Shown here: positions 12,645 to 23,155 of the stretch, piece after piece
Layout of the letters: the number at the start of each line of letters is the position of its first letter
Numbering within the stretch: position 1 is the first letter of the stretch
Origin: Tetracentron sinense
Lineage: Eukaryota > Streptophyta > Magnoliopsida > Trochodendrales > Trochodendraceae
Direction of reading: 5' to 3'
Length of the DNA: 64,000 nucleotides
NCBI GenBank assembly: GCA_015143295.1
Contig: CM026557.1
Span: 22,415,760 to 22,479,759 of the forward strand
The notes under the pieces: generated by a model
Databases searched by the model: none
Seen by the model: only the letters and a program-made list of their open reading frames with translations
Told to the model about the DNA's origin: nothing
Program-made: the position numbers and the translations under genes

Positions 12645-12770
12645 GGAGATATGTCCTGGAGTAACACATCTGATGAGGGTATTTCTTGTTGGAATCTCTG
12701 CTGGGGATATGTCCTGGAGTAACACATCCGTTGGGCATATTCCCTGTAGGAATCTCTGCTGAGGATGTTG
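12645..12770. repeat. 60-bp tandem duplication in the Tat 3' region
   Basis: GATATGTCCTGGAGTAACAC and TTGGAATCTCTGCTG(G/A)GG-type words occur twice in a row (from about 12646 and about 12706). A second pair of units with ATAATTTTTG.ACGATGA..CC..TGCTGGTTTTC lies at 12908-13055. Both belong to the same 3' untranslated region. Confidence 0.7.
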
Positions 12771-14408
12771 ACCTATCGAGAGATGCTGACTGTTGAGGGT
12801 GACTGAGGAGTCCGATGAGCCTGATTGCTGCCAGATTGTGTTGCCAAATGGGTTTTTCAGCTTTTTCTCCATTTTTTATCCTTGGAATGGCCAAGTTATG
12901 GGGTTCGCATAATTTTTGCACGATGAAGCCATTGCTGGTTTTCCTCATCCCTAGGAAGTTGATTGATTTTTATCCCTTTTTTGCCCCTAGTCGTAAGACT
13001 AGGTTTGGATGTTGCGTAATTTTTGTGCAATGAGACCGTTGCTGGTTTTCACTCATGCCCGCGACTTGTTGGGGAAATAAGTATGCTCCCTTAATTGCCT
13101 TAGACTGTGTTCTTGTGGGTATTGTACTCCGCTGAGGATGTAGATATGATATTGTGCTTGCACTCGCAGTTTCTAGGGGATCTAGGAGGACTTAGAGTGG
13201 GATGAAATGTAAGCTGGGGGACCGAAGTTTGGGATACCCTGGAATTGTTTTCTTTGCTGCAATTGACTTGCATGAGATGTTATGCTGGAGATTTGTGCCT
13301 TTGGTGCTACCAGTGGAGAGATTTTTTTTTTGCTCCACTAATCGTCTTCTCTGGTAGAGGTTGACTTTCTGGGGATTTTTTTTTCACACGGGGAGAGTTT
13401 GCATTTGTTTCCCCTGGGAAGAGATATTTTGGGAGAAGTTGATTCTGTTAGGGATAAAGCTCGGAGAGATTGTTTCTACTCGAGGAGTCTCTGACTTGGA
13501 GAATTTTTCGACTTCTATTTTGGGTTTTCCTTTAATGGAATATTTTGTAAACTTAGCGTTGAATCCACCGAGGAAGTTATGAGAGTTTGTCTCTGCTTGG
13601 GGAGTGACTCTGTGGGGGAGAGTTGATGACTCATTTTGGGGAAAGAATGACTCTTCTTGGGGAGAGTTGGGGGATAATTACCCATTTTGATGACCGCACC
13701 CGATTTGTCAGGTTGCCTACGTACCCTTTGTAGGATCAGGTAATGATGTAGTTCAGGCAAATGCCACGGATGGCGAGGGAGGGGGTCCTTGAAAAGTTTG
13801 TTTGAAAGAAAGGCTGTTAGGTTCAAAGCGGCTAAGTAGCAGTTTTCATTGATTGTAAACGGGTTACACTGAAAAGGGATAAAGAGTGTGTCAAAGATGA
13901 CCTCCTGTCATTTCCCGGAGATTCTACGAGTGCAAAGCGCCTATCAGATCTAGACCCTAAGCGTATTATCATTTTACTTTGTCTATGTTGATGGGCTCGG
14001 GGAGGTCTTCGTCATCCATATGTCCGAGCCGAAGGGCGCCGCTTGAGAATTTGTCTCGGACGATGTATGGGCCTTCATAGTTGGGAGTGAACTTGCCTTT
14101 AGAATCAGGGCGGTTTGGCAACACTTTCCGGAGAACCAGGTCACCGACTTCGATGCTGCGAGGCTTGACTGTTTTGTTGAATGCCCTATCCATACGCCTC
14201 TGATAGGCCTGTGAATGATTGATGGTTTTCAGTCGCCGCTCTTCAATCAGATTTGGCTGCTCGAACCGGGTCTGTACCCATTCCACTTCTGAGACTTCCG
14301 CTTCCATTAACACCCAAAGTGATGGACTCTCTACTTCGATGGGGAGGACTGCTTCCATACCATAGGCTAGAAAGAAAGGTGTTGCCACTGTTGAGGTTCT
14401 GATAAACT

Positions 14409-15876
14409 TGTCTTGTTCTTGGTTTATCTTCGTATACTTATACTTAGAAAGCTCGGTTCATGCATACATGCTTATGCATAGTGATTTGTGAACATCATCA
14501 TGTCATGGTGATACTTAAAGAGATAACATGCGGCATTTGAATATTATCATAGGCATGGGAGAACTTGGAGGAACATACATAAGTGTTCTAATAATTGGAC
14601 ACTCAAGAGAGAACCTTAAAAGCGTCTTAGTATTCATGGAAAACTTGAAATATAGGGATCATGACAATTAGGCATCGTACAATTTACATACATTGCATAG
14701 ATCATGGTTACTTAGCCTATTACATTCATATCACACTTCATAGTTCATAAAATTTAGGAAAATCATGGTAAATTCACGAATTGGAAACACATGGAAGCAA
14801 TCTCAATATTTCAAACTTGAAAACCTAAGTCTGGGATCTAAGTTATCACTAAGTTAACTAGAAGGGTTTACTCACAATTTTCATTTACTATCATACTTAA
14901 ATCCTCATTTCAACATTTGTATCAACCAAGCTAGGTAGTGGAAGGTACTTACAATTTCTATTCAAATCATACATCCAATCCTCCTTTAAATCTTTGTATC
15001 ATAGCAAAGCTAGATAGTAGTACTTACCTTAAAAATTGAATCATCGAGACTTTGTGCGTGAAGAACGACTTGGATTGCAAGATCCTTTGCTCCTCCTTTG
15101 ATCTTGAGAAGCCATGGGGATGTGATTTGGGGTTTCACTCTTGATCTTGAGAACACCTCTCAAAAACCTTAACTCTATCTCCCTTTTCTCCCAAAATCTC
15201 ACTTAGGGTCTGTGTTAGTCTAAAACCCCTGAAAATCCCCTCTATTTATAGCCCAAGGGAATAAAACCCTAAAAATCTCGCATTTAGGGTTGATTCGCAA
15301 CTTTACTGTGCATGACCATTTGAACGGTCTCTTTATCATTCGAAGAGTCTTTTGATCATTCAAACGATTATGCCTACTGTTTTTGGTTTCTGAAATTATA
15401 ATTCAATATTTATTAGGATTGTTCGAACCGTTCGAACAGTCTTTTAATCGTTCGAACTGTTATGCCTACTGTTTTTGATTTCCGAAATTCTAATTCAATA
15501 TTTATTGGGATCGTTCGAACGGTCATGAACCGTTCGAACGGTTGAGGCTACTGACTTAGATTATTTGGTTTTCATTCATGATTCACTGGCATCGTTCGAA
15601 CGGTAAGGGAAACCGTTCGAACGGTCACCTTTGTTTTCTTCTAATTTTCTAATTTTCTTTCTCATTGGCATAGGTCTTTTCTTTCTTTAAACCTTTCAAG
15701 AGTCCTTAGGACCATAGAACACACACCATACACATTTACACAATTGAAGCTTCAACCCTCCTTCTCATTAACCAAAGTAATGACAATACACAAGACTTCA
15801 AGCCTTAGAACACTATTCACTGATACTATTCACAGCACTATTCACAGGCTATGAACCAAAGTTTCGGGGTTCTACA
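14409..15876 (-). repeat. Tekay-like Ty3 LTR
   Basis: About 1.47 kb, TGTCTTGTTC...CGGGGTTCTACA on the plus strand. The GGTTCTACA end and the run of CACTATTCAC words before it match the LTR at 50277-52837, which is tied to a Tekay-type integrase. A TATA box reads GGGCTATAAATAGAGG on the minus strand (15239-15253). Upstream of it (15320-15630) are repeated palindromes of the form CCGTTCGAACGG and a 92-bp tandem duplication (TGCCTACTG words at 15371 and 15463). No matching target-site duplication is visible, and it abuts the Tat fragment. Solo LTR or partial element. Confidence 0.65.
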
Positions 15877-16921
15877 ATATTATTCTCAGACTAGAATAGA
15901 AACTCAACAATTAGAATGCAAACTCAACAATTAACAATATCGGCACCAATCGTTTGAGAGTGAGAGAGGAAGAGACTGGAGACTGAAGAGGCAAAGACGA
16001 GAGAGCAGAGCACTCTGATAGTTTTCAATTTTTTGAAAGTGAATAGTGTTAGGGTTAAGTTATAGATGTATTTATAATGCTCTTAGTTATAAAATTACAA
16101 AATTAACCCTACTTTCATAACGTTAATGAAACATTAAATGGGGGCATATTAGTAAAGTTCTTAAAAATATTAACCATCTTAATAGAGTAGGGTCGTGCTG
16201 AGCAAGAGGTAGCCCTAGCCCGGTCCTACAGAGGAAGGGCTGCTTGGAATTGGGCCCTGCCAAGCCCTAGGACTGGAAGAGGGCCGGACTTTGGTGAGTT
16301 TGGATGGGCCGAGTCGGGCTGAGTACCCTTCGACACGGGCCTTTTTGACAGGCCTATCTAAAAGGCCTCTGCAAACACCAATAAGTCTTCCGAATCAATT
16401 TATTTTTTATTATTGGCATACTATCTGCATACAAATTATTTTGCTAAATTTTATATAATTGATTAGGAGGTCTGTAAATTTACCAACTCTGTTTTACTGA
16501 GTTTTGATTCATAGTTCTGAAATGTTACGAAATGATTACATTAATTTTCTTAACAATAACCACCATTTTTAGTCATGGCTTTTTATGAATCAATGAGAAC
16601 AAAGAAAGGCAAAGAAAAACATTCCTTCCCTCATGCTGCCACCGAACAGCATCTGTTTTATATTTCGTGATTTGTTGACATGGTCACATAGCCGCTTGAA
16701 AAGGTTCCCTAGCTATAGATCTCAACCATTTTTTTCTAAGGTATTTTTATTTCTCATTTATGGTACGGATTACCCAAAGCAATCTGCCTGACTCTTTTTC
16801 GCGTGTGCCGACCAAAGCCGGTTCATTGGTGTTGAACTTAGCCTGAGAAGGAGAAACCCTTATAAATTAAATAGACTCTTAGACCTCTAACCAAACCCAT
16901 CTGGATTCAGCCATCCTAGAC
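15877..16921. other. Intergenic DNA upstream of the phytocyanin pseudogene
   Basis: 15877-16190 is AT-rich with no feature I can name. 16190-16385 is a GC-rich block (GGCCGAGTCGGGCTGAG, GGGCCTTTTTGACAGGCC) of the kind seen in degenerate hAT MITEs, without definable ends. A TATA-like CTTATAAATTA at 16859-16869 lies about 60 bp before the ATG of the pseudogene and is a plausible former promoter. Confidence 0.4.
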
Positions 16922-17668
16922 ATGGCTTCTAAGCACTTGTTTATATATAGTCATCCTGGCCACTGCTATGGTCGTCTTTCCTGCAGTTGCTATGGCGACG
17001 GAGTAGGTGGTTGGACCATCAAATTCGATTATCAAGCTTGGACGACAACAATTCCTCGTCGGTGATAAACTTGGTAAACTTGTTTATACTTTTTTGCATC
17101 TGATTTTTGATTTGAGTTATAAATATATATATCAATTTAAATAACAATATATATGTGCGTGTTACGAAGTTTGTCTGTCTCATGAGAGGGTTAGTGGGTG
17201 TGTGGCCTTGTGCCTTGGGCATGTGTGTGTGTGTTTGTGATGTATAGTGTTTGAGTTTTTGTGTTATCAAAAATAAAAGTTCTTCTGTTTTGGGTTGAGG
17301 AGATACCGACCCAAACCCATTGCCAGTTTGCCACCCGACCCTAATGGTATTGAGTTTATTTTGACAATGCAGTATTCAAATACCCCATTGGGGTTCACAA
17401 TGTTTTCAGAGTGAATGGGACTGGCTTCAAGGAATGCAGTGTACCACCAGCAAACGAGGCTCCAAGTACAGGAAATGATGAGATAACACTTGCTACCCCT
17501 GGCAATAAATGGTTCATCTGTGGTGTCGCGAAGCACTGTGCCAATGGAGGCCAGAAGCTCTCCATCACCGTGTCACCGGTCAGCCCCTCCTCACCATCAA
17601 CCAATGCGGCTAATGGGATCTTTATATCCGGATTTCGTGTGCTAGCTCTACCCACGGACAGATACTAA
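16922..17668 (+). pseudogene. Phytocyanin (uclacyanin-like blue copper protein), decayed exon 1
   Basis: Phytocyanins are small extracellular copper proteins of plant cell walls and membranes, thought to act in redox or signalling. Exon 2 (17373-17668) is fully open: FKYPIGVHNVFRVNGTGFKEC, shown in parts as VFKYP, GVHNV, GTGFKECSVPP, GNDEITLATPG and WFICGVAKHC..GGQKL. It has the copper-site His (GVHNV), Cys and His (CGVAKHC) and a Gln where Met or Gln is usual, then a Ser/Pro linker. Exon 1 (16922-17073) still shows a signal-peptide start (MASKHLF), AMVVFPAVAMATE, GWTIKFDYQAW and QFLVGDKL, but these lie in different frames, a TAG sits at 17004-17006, and a few residues before GWTI are missing. 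Intron 17074-17372 has GT..AG ends and splits the codon at DKL-V, where phytocyanin genes usually have their only intron. Likely a recent pseudogene of a host gene. Confidence 0.85.
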
Positions 17669-18019
17669 CCTAGATTGAGTATTGAGTCCTAACAGTATTT
17701 CCAATTTAAAAATAAAAATAAAAACTTTCTCAAGTGAAGACAATGGCACTTGTGTTTCAATTGGAAAACAAATTACCTGCCCCCAGGCCATTTAGTAGCA
17801 GCAGCTCACCCATCATGGTAGGAAAAACAATATAAATATTTACTTTAGGACCGTTTGGTCAAGATTATTTTGGGAATAATCAATTACAAGATAATTAGTG
17901 AAAATATAATCACTAAAAAAACTGGACAAAATATACATGTTTGTCAACTTGCCATTATTTAAGTAGGCCACATGTGCAACCAGACAGCAAAGAAAAATGA
18001 AAAGGAAATATATTTTTTT

Positions 18020-18759
18020 GGGCCCCATTTAGTTGCACTTCCATTTTCTATTTTTAAAAACAAAAATTTGGAAATTTTCACACAACATATTTTGGTAAAC
18101 ATATTTCTGTTTTTGGTTTCTAAAAATTGGTAGAAAAAATTTTGAAAATCAAGATATCAGAAAATTCCATTACCTCAATTTTTGGAAACAAAAAAACAAA
18201 AACAGAACCACTATTCACCATCACTCTAACACCATCACCACTCCACCACCACCACTCACCACCCATCACCACCACCACAACCACTCCACCACCAACACCA
18301 CTCATCTACCACCAACATCACCACCACCGCCACCACAATCACCACCACCACCCATTACCACCACTCTACCACCCACCACCACCCCACCATCACTCACCAC
18401 CCATCACCCATCACCACCACTCCACCACCCACCACCCACCACCACTCCACCACCCACCACCCACCACCACTCATTACCACTCACCACCACCACAACCACT
18501 CCACCACCAACACCACTCCAATATCATCACCATCACCACCACAATCACCACCACCACCACTATGGATTGAAATTGCTTGTTATTATATTCATCATATTTC
18601 CCAAATGCTTTTTTTTGTTTTTTATTTTTTAAAACAAGTAACAGTTAGTAATGCCAAACATATTTTCTACTTAAAAAATTTGAAAACAGAAACTTATTTT
18701 CAGTTTTAAAAAACAGAAAACAAAAACAGAAAAACGGAAGTGTATCCAAACGACCCCTT
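18020..18759. mobile_element. MITE containing a CAC microsatellite
   Basis: The left end is GGGCCCCATTTAGTTGCACTTCC. In words: GGGCCCC, then TTGCACTTCC. The right end in complement is AAGGGGTCGTTTGGATACACTTCC. In words: GGGGTCGTTTGG, then ACACTTCC. Sub-terminal stretches on both sides are rich in AAACAGAAA and its complement TTTCTGTTTTT. Poly-T occurs on both flanks, so a target duplication cannot be told apart from local sequence. The centre is the CAC repeat at 18235-18565. Confidence 0.55.
18235..18565. repeat. (CAC)n-type minisatellite
   Basis: About 330 bp made almost only of CAC, CCA, ACT and ATC triplets, with imperfect higher-order units (CACTCCACCACCCACCACC). The open frame across it (18127-18570) reads as His/Thr/Pro and is a product of the repeat. 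Confidence 0.92.
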
Positions 18760-18842
18760 AACTTTTTTTTTTATCAATTATAATCAGTAAAATCGATTAT
18801 TGATTGTATAATGGGTTATAATCTGGCCGGTACCCAAACACT

Positions 18843-20018
18843 ACTACTATTTACGACATAATCAAATAACGATTTCAATTGGTAAAAAAATCTAAGCAGT
18901 AGTGGATATAAATAATATAAGAGCAATTCAACTATTTCAGAAATACACATTGAACAGGCAGGGTTCAGCGTTTTCCTATATGAACTATTACCCATATAGA
19001 AGTTGATGTCAGAAAAATAGAACTGTTTGCTTATGGAGCTGAAGTTAATCTGCAGTTGAGGAACACCTGCTCTCCATAATATATTTGTCCAATATCTCGA
19101 GTTAATTAAAGTGCAATCCTCTTCCCATTGTGGTCTTGTACCCTCAAGTCAAAAACCTACTAAAGGAGTAATCTTCACTGTAATCTCAAAGATCTCCATT
19201 GGCGAATTCAAAACCAGAAGCTGAGCAGCAAACATAGAGAAACGAAACTGCATTTGAAGACCCTCACAGAGCCAGTCCTGCCATAATGAACATAACCAAA
19301 ATGGGTTTCTGATCAAGAATGCCATAACCAAAATGGGTGTCTGATCAAGAATGCATTTAGCTCTAGAATATGAGGTGGGGCTAAATGAGTGGCATATCAG
19401 TAATTGGAACCTATTTATAATAAGGACACATATCATGGTTGAATACATAAATAGTTTCCTGCTGAGTAAATGATACTTTCTTCTTCAGTGCAACTAATTT
19501 GCTAAATGAAAATTATAAAATTCCTCAGCAACTTTATAAATCATGGGGAAATATTATACACAACTTTATATTGTCAGAGGGGGGGGCTCTTTATGGAAGG
19601 AATTCACCATTGAAGTTATGGGAGTAGGCGAAGTGCCTTACTCGAGTTTAATCAACAACCTAGATGAGCAGCCTAATGGTAAGTGAAGCAACACATTTGT
19701 CAGTGATGTGAATACCAGTTCTGTTAATTGGCAAACACAGTGAGAGAAGATAAAGCCCAAGGTACAAAGCTTCAGCAACTAAATCAAGCAAGAATATATC
19801 TTAAATACTTATGCTGAGTTCCAAGCTATAATAATATTCCTTCCATGTGGATGAGTATTCACTTGTAAAGTTTACCAGAGTGATCAAGGTAACCACTTCA
19901 TTGTCATCAAAGTACATCTAAATCTTTTAGATCATATATATAGTCTTTAAGACAGAATCCACTCCAAATAGTCAACTTTGTTGATAGTAATCGTATTACA
20001 ATCAGATACTAAGCAGTG
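18843..20018. other. Single-copy-looking DNA, possible old coding remnant
   Basis: No family recognised. On the minus strand 19330-19149 stays open (LWQDWLCEGLQMQFRF, FAAQLLVLNSPMEIFE) but matches nothing I can name. A 32-bp tandem duplication (CATAACCAAAATGGGT units) lies at 19291-19354. Confidence 0.3.
19291..19354. repeat. 32-bp direct tandem duplication
   Basis: CATAACCAAAATGGGT, T or G, CTGATCAAGAATGC occurs twice back to back with a single mismatch. Probably a recent slippage or repair duplication. Confidence 0.9.
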
Positions 20019-20209
20019 ATACGATCATGAAGCCAGCACCCTCATGGAAAGATGTGGCTAAGTGGGGTAGGTCTAGGGTTCAAATCCCCTCTTGGTAACA
20101 CTTGGAATTATATCAGTACAAAAATCAGTGTTTAAAAGGCATGTGAGACTTACACCTTAGGGCGAGGCTTAAGGAAAACGCCTCAAGACTCAACCTTGAG
20201 GCTTAAATC

Positions 20210-20530
20210 CAATGATTAAAAATACGGATTCAGGAGATATATCGATCCCAACCAAAACTTATCCGTATCGGTTTCGGACGATACATATAAAAAATTTATA
20301 AAAAAAATAAATGAGTTATAGGAACCAAATTTACCAAATATTCAGTCATGAGAAGCGACTCAAGGATAAAGTAACAAACACAATAACAATTCTACAATGA
20401 ATTAAAACATGCATCCCTAATAAACGATTTGCATCGCCCGTTTCATATCGGTATAAATATCGTACAGGGGGCTACCAATACCTATACGTATCGCCCGTTT
20501 TGTATCGGTTTCGGCAATTTTTATTTCCAT
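20210..20530. mobile_element. MULE-like MITE with 9-bp target-site duplication
   Basis: 321 bp flanked by a perfect 9-bp repeat, GCTTAAATC (20201-20209 and 20531-20539), the length typical of Mutator-like elements. The ends are CAATGATTAAAAATACGG and, in complement, ATGGAAATAAAAATTGCCG. The interior is rich in CCGTATCGG-type words. Confidence 0.72.
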
Positions 20531-20842
20531 GCTTAAATCTCGTGAGGCTTATGCCTCAAAGTGTAAGATTCAAATGAGGCGAATGCCCAATGCCTTGTGG
20601 ATCACTTTATGGCTGAGGCATATGCCTCACGCATTAACCTATCATTGGGTCTAGTTATATGACTCAATTCCTTAGAATTTTTTTTCCTTTTTTCTTCAAA
20701 ACTTCTTTGCAGCTTTGTTTCTTGGAATCCAAAATCCAATACAATGACTGAACATCATCTATTTTTCAGTAAGTAAATAACAAGAATGTAAATTTAGATT
20801 GCAACTTTTGCTTTTTTTTCTTAGACTTTCTTTTGTTTTTAT

Positions 20843-21862
20843 CACGATTTAAAATATCGATACGTATCGACTGATACGGGCCGATACGTATCCTATTTGG
20901 AGCTACCCGATACACTGGTACCCTGGAAAAAAAAAAACTTCACTGTATCGGGCCTGTATCGGCCCGATACCTCGATACGAGAATTTTTCAGTTGGTTTTT
21001 TTTCTCCTTCCATTTACACTACAATCCACAATACAGACCTGATACACACAACTAATTTACATAATATATTATTTAAGTAAATGATTTTAACTTGATTTTA
21101 CTTTCATTTACTTTAGATATTAATATGTAAATAAGGTTTATCCCCCTAATTATGATGCCCCAACCCAACCCTACTTATCAGGAGTCACTGGTTATGATGC
21201 CCCAACCCAACCCTACTTATCAGGAGCCACTGGTTATGATGCTCAGTCCCAGTGTTCGACTAATAGTTATGGAAAGATCACGACTCAGTAGCAAGCATAT
21301 GTACAAATGTTACTTGGACATGTACCGCATGATGATGACTTGGACACAGTGGTGTCATCATATCTGGACCACTTATAATATATCACTCTACTTAATTCCT
21401 GATCCCACAATGATAGAGTATGAGCCGACACGAAGCTTATGTGGTATTGAACTTCTGTCATGTATGTAATTTGATTTGTGAATACAAGGGTCTATGTATT
21501 TTCATATTTTTGATTAATGAATGCAAGTAAGCTTCTATCACTTGGTTAAGTAACTATGGTTTGTATTTTCATACATATTTATCAACGTGCACACCTTTTT
21601 TAACTTATAAAAATTAACTTATAACTTTGTTAATTCTCATATGTATGAATATAAATATAGTTGGAGGCCTTCATTTAGTTTGTTTTTAACTTATATTTAC
21701 ATTAAAAGAGGTTTTATGCAAGGTATCTAAGTTTTTCCTTGCGTATCCAAGCTTTTTTTAGCATATCCTGAATTTTTCCGCCGTATCCAACCGATACGAT
21801 ACTGATACGTATCCTATTTTAGACTTACCGATACGGCTACCGATACCGATATTTTGAACCAT
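20843..21862. mobile_element. MULE-like element with CGATACG repeats
   Basis: 1020 bp. The left end is CACGATTTAAAATATCGATA. The right end in complement is ATGGTTCAAAATATCGGTAT. Flanks are TGTTTTTAT (20834-20842) and GGTTTTTAT (21863-21871), a 9-bp duplication with one mismatch. Sub-terminal arrays of CGATACGTATC and GGTATCGG occur on both sides. The middle keeps a coding-like remnant (reading GYDAPTQPYLSGATGYDA on the plus strand) with a 42-bp tandem duplication. Confidence 0.68.
21149..21240. repeat. 42-bp tandem duplication
   Basis: TTATGATGCCCCAACCCAAC with CCTACTTATCAGGAG.CACTGG is present twice in tandem, and a third partial unit begins with TTATGATGC. It lies inside the MULE-like element, and in one frame encodes a repeated YDAPTQPYLSG peptide. 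Confidence 0.9.
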
Positions 21863-22139
21863 GGTTTTTATATGAAATTTATTTAGTATGTACATATATA
21901 TATATATATATATATATCATTTTTTTATCTTTTTGTAATTTTCTAAATTTTCATGATTTTTATTAACAAAACGAGGGAGCATGAGGCATAAGTGAGGCTT
22001 ACTCACGCCTCTGGAGGTCCAAAAGCCTCTCCTCACGCCTTGGTGTTTTAAAACACTGACCAAAACAAAACAACAACAAAAAGAATTTATACGATCATGA
22101 AGCCAAAATTTACAAGGAAATTGAATTTCTAAAAGAAAG

Positions 22140-22380
22140 CTGGAGAGTTCCGAAGGGGGTCGAGAACAAATTCTAAGCGAGAATCTACTTTTGATTAATG
22201 TGTTCTCTACATTCACTGCAAGAGAGATGTATGCTTCCCATAGATGGGTGGCAAAGGTTTCCTGCATCAATGTCATGGAGGAAAATCTGTAGGTTTCACC
22301 TTCTAAGCAAACTGATAGGTATGAGCAAACCTTTTCTAAAACTGCAAAGGTAAAGGCACGCACTAATTGCCATACAGTCC
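22140..22380 (-). other. Possible host coding exon remnant (unidentified)
   Basis: The minus strand stays open over about 75 codons with a natural-looking composition: AFTFAVLEKVCSYLSV, LEGETYRFSSMTLMQET, HLWEAYISLAVNVEN. The SINE nest ends just below it. I do not recognise the family. It could be an exon of a large helical-repeat protein or an old pseudogene. Splice sites cannot be fixed. Confidence 0.25.
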
Positions 22381-23155
22381 GTATCAGAACATATTAAAGC
22401 TCTTTTACTCCCTCAGTTCCTCTAGCACATCTTTATGACCTTTAGGTATTCCTAAGTTGCGAATAGAAACAAACAAATGAAAAGGCCAAGGACGCTAATA
22501 GTGAAATCAAACAAACAAGATTAAAGATGGGGAGAGTGGTGGGGGATAAGCACTTCACAATTTCTTCACTCAGAAATCACAACTTCACAATAGAGTTCCA
22601 TAACTCGAACAAAAGAATCTAGTCCTATCCTATCAATGGTGAGACTGCATAAGCATGACAGTGCAAGACTGTAAGGAGCTAAAATGATCGGCACTTCACG
22701 CTCTCTTATAATTGAAGTGACAAAAAAATCTTGGGGAATGTATTCCAAATTCTAATAAGACTATAAAGAAGCTTTAATTAGTAAGGGTTTGAATTAAAGA
22801 AAAAGTTAACACAACTATATGAGCTTCCGCTAAAGAGAAAGGAACAAGGAGAGCCGTATATGGTGACAGTTGGCCTATACTACGAATATCTCCATCTCCC
22901 CAACATGAAATCATCTAATGACAAGGCTAATTTGCTTCACATAGGAGGTATCTCAAGATCGTTATTACTTCGGCAACGTAACCTCGACAGAAGGCTTTGT
23001 TGGTTGTTTTATTCTATCTTCTTTCATTAAAAAGTTTTCCGGCTTCAATCAATAAAATGAAAAATCCACAAAATAAACTCTTCCACTCCATTGTAAGCTA
23101 ACCATGCTAAGATGAGAAAATCAACTCGAAAATATCCAAGAATTGACAAGCATGA
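22381..23155. other. Intergenic DNA, no gene seen
   Basis: No repeat partner in the window and no open frame with a recognisable motif. Confidence 0.35.

Larger units (their letters stand above)
8311..14406 (-). mobile_element. Ty3 retrotransposon, Tat group, 3' part
   Basis: Fossil reading leftward. The parts in element order are as follows. The integrase C-terminal region at 14388-13969 has the Tat/Athila signature (PFFLAYGMEAVLP, then VGDLVLRK and GPYIV). Next is about 2.7 kb of 3' untranslated DNA full of local tandem repeats. A purine tract follows (minus strand of 11248-11265, complement of GCTGCCCCTCTTTGCCGG), and then the LTR at 8311-11247. The motif GGTTGCCTACGTAC with GTAGTTC, typical of this group, occurs at 8619-8665 and again at 13713-13755. 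Only the 3' part is present in the window, so the element is not whole. Confidence 0.8.
17848..18842. mobile_element. Possible outer MITE, split by an inner MITE
   Basis: The left end GGACCGTTTGGTCAAGATTAT and the complement of the right end (AGTGTTTGGGTACCGG..AGATTATAA) are similar in inverted orientation. Both are followed by AATCA-type words. Removing 18020-18759 would bring the two halves together. The ends are diverged, so this is a modest call. Confidence 0.4.
20126..22058. mobile_element. hAT-like element inserted in the SINE
   Basis: The left end CAGTGTTTAAAAGGCATGTG and the right end in complement, CAGTGTTTTAAAACACCAAG, are inverted repeats. They are flanked by ACAAAAAT (20118-20125) and ACCAAAAC (22059-22066), an 8-bp duplication with two mismatches. 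The sub-terminal sequence is full of GAGGC, GCCTCA and TGCCTCA words on both sides (20150-20200, 20540-20640, 21980-22045). No intact transposase is present. Confidence 0.68.
20019..22105 (+). mobile_element. SINE with 17-bp target-site duplication, split by later insertions
   Basis: A perfect 17-bp direct repeat, ATACGATCATGAAGCCA, lies at 20019-20035 and 22089-22105. Inside are the two halves of a tRNA-derived SINE. The 5' half (20036-20125) carries a textbook Pol III A box TGGCTAAGTGG (20055-20065) and B box GGTTCAAATCC (20077-20087). The 3' half (22059-22088) is an A/C-rich tail (ACCAAAACAAAACAACAAC). The original SINE was thus about 120 bp. The 1.9 kb between the halves is a hAT-like element with two further insertions. 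It is not a tRNA gene, because no acceptor or anticodon stem can be drawn. Confidence 0.88.

Noticed and set aside
18127-18570. 147-codon His/Thr/Pro-rich frame
   Set aside because: Pure product of the CAC minisatellite inside a MITE.
20040-20125. tRNA gene suggested by perfect A and B boxes
   Set aside because: No cloverleaf stems can be drawn, and the segment is bounded by a 17-bp target duplication and an A-rich tail, so it is a SINE.
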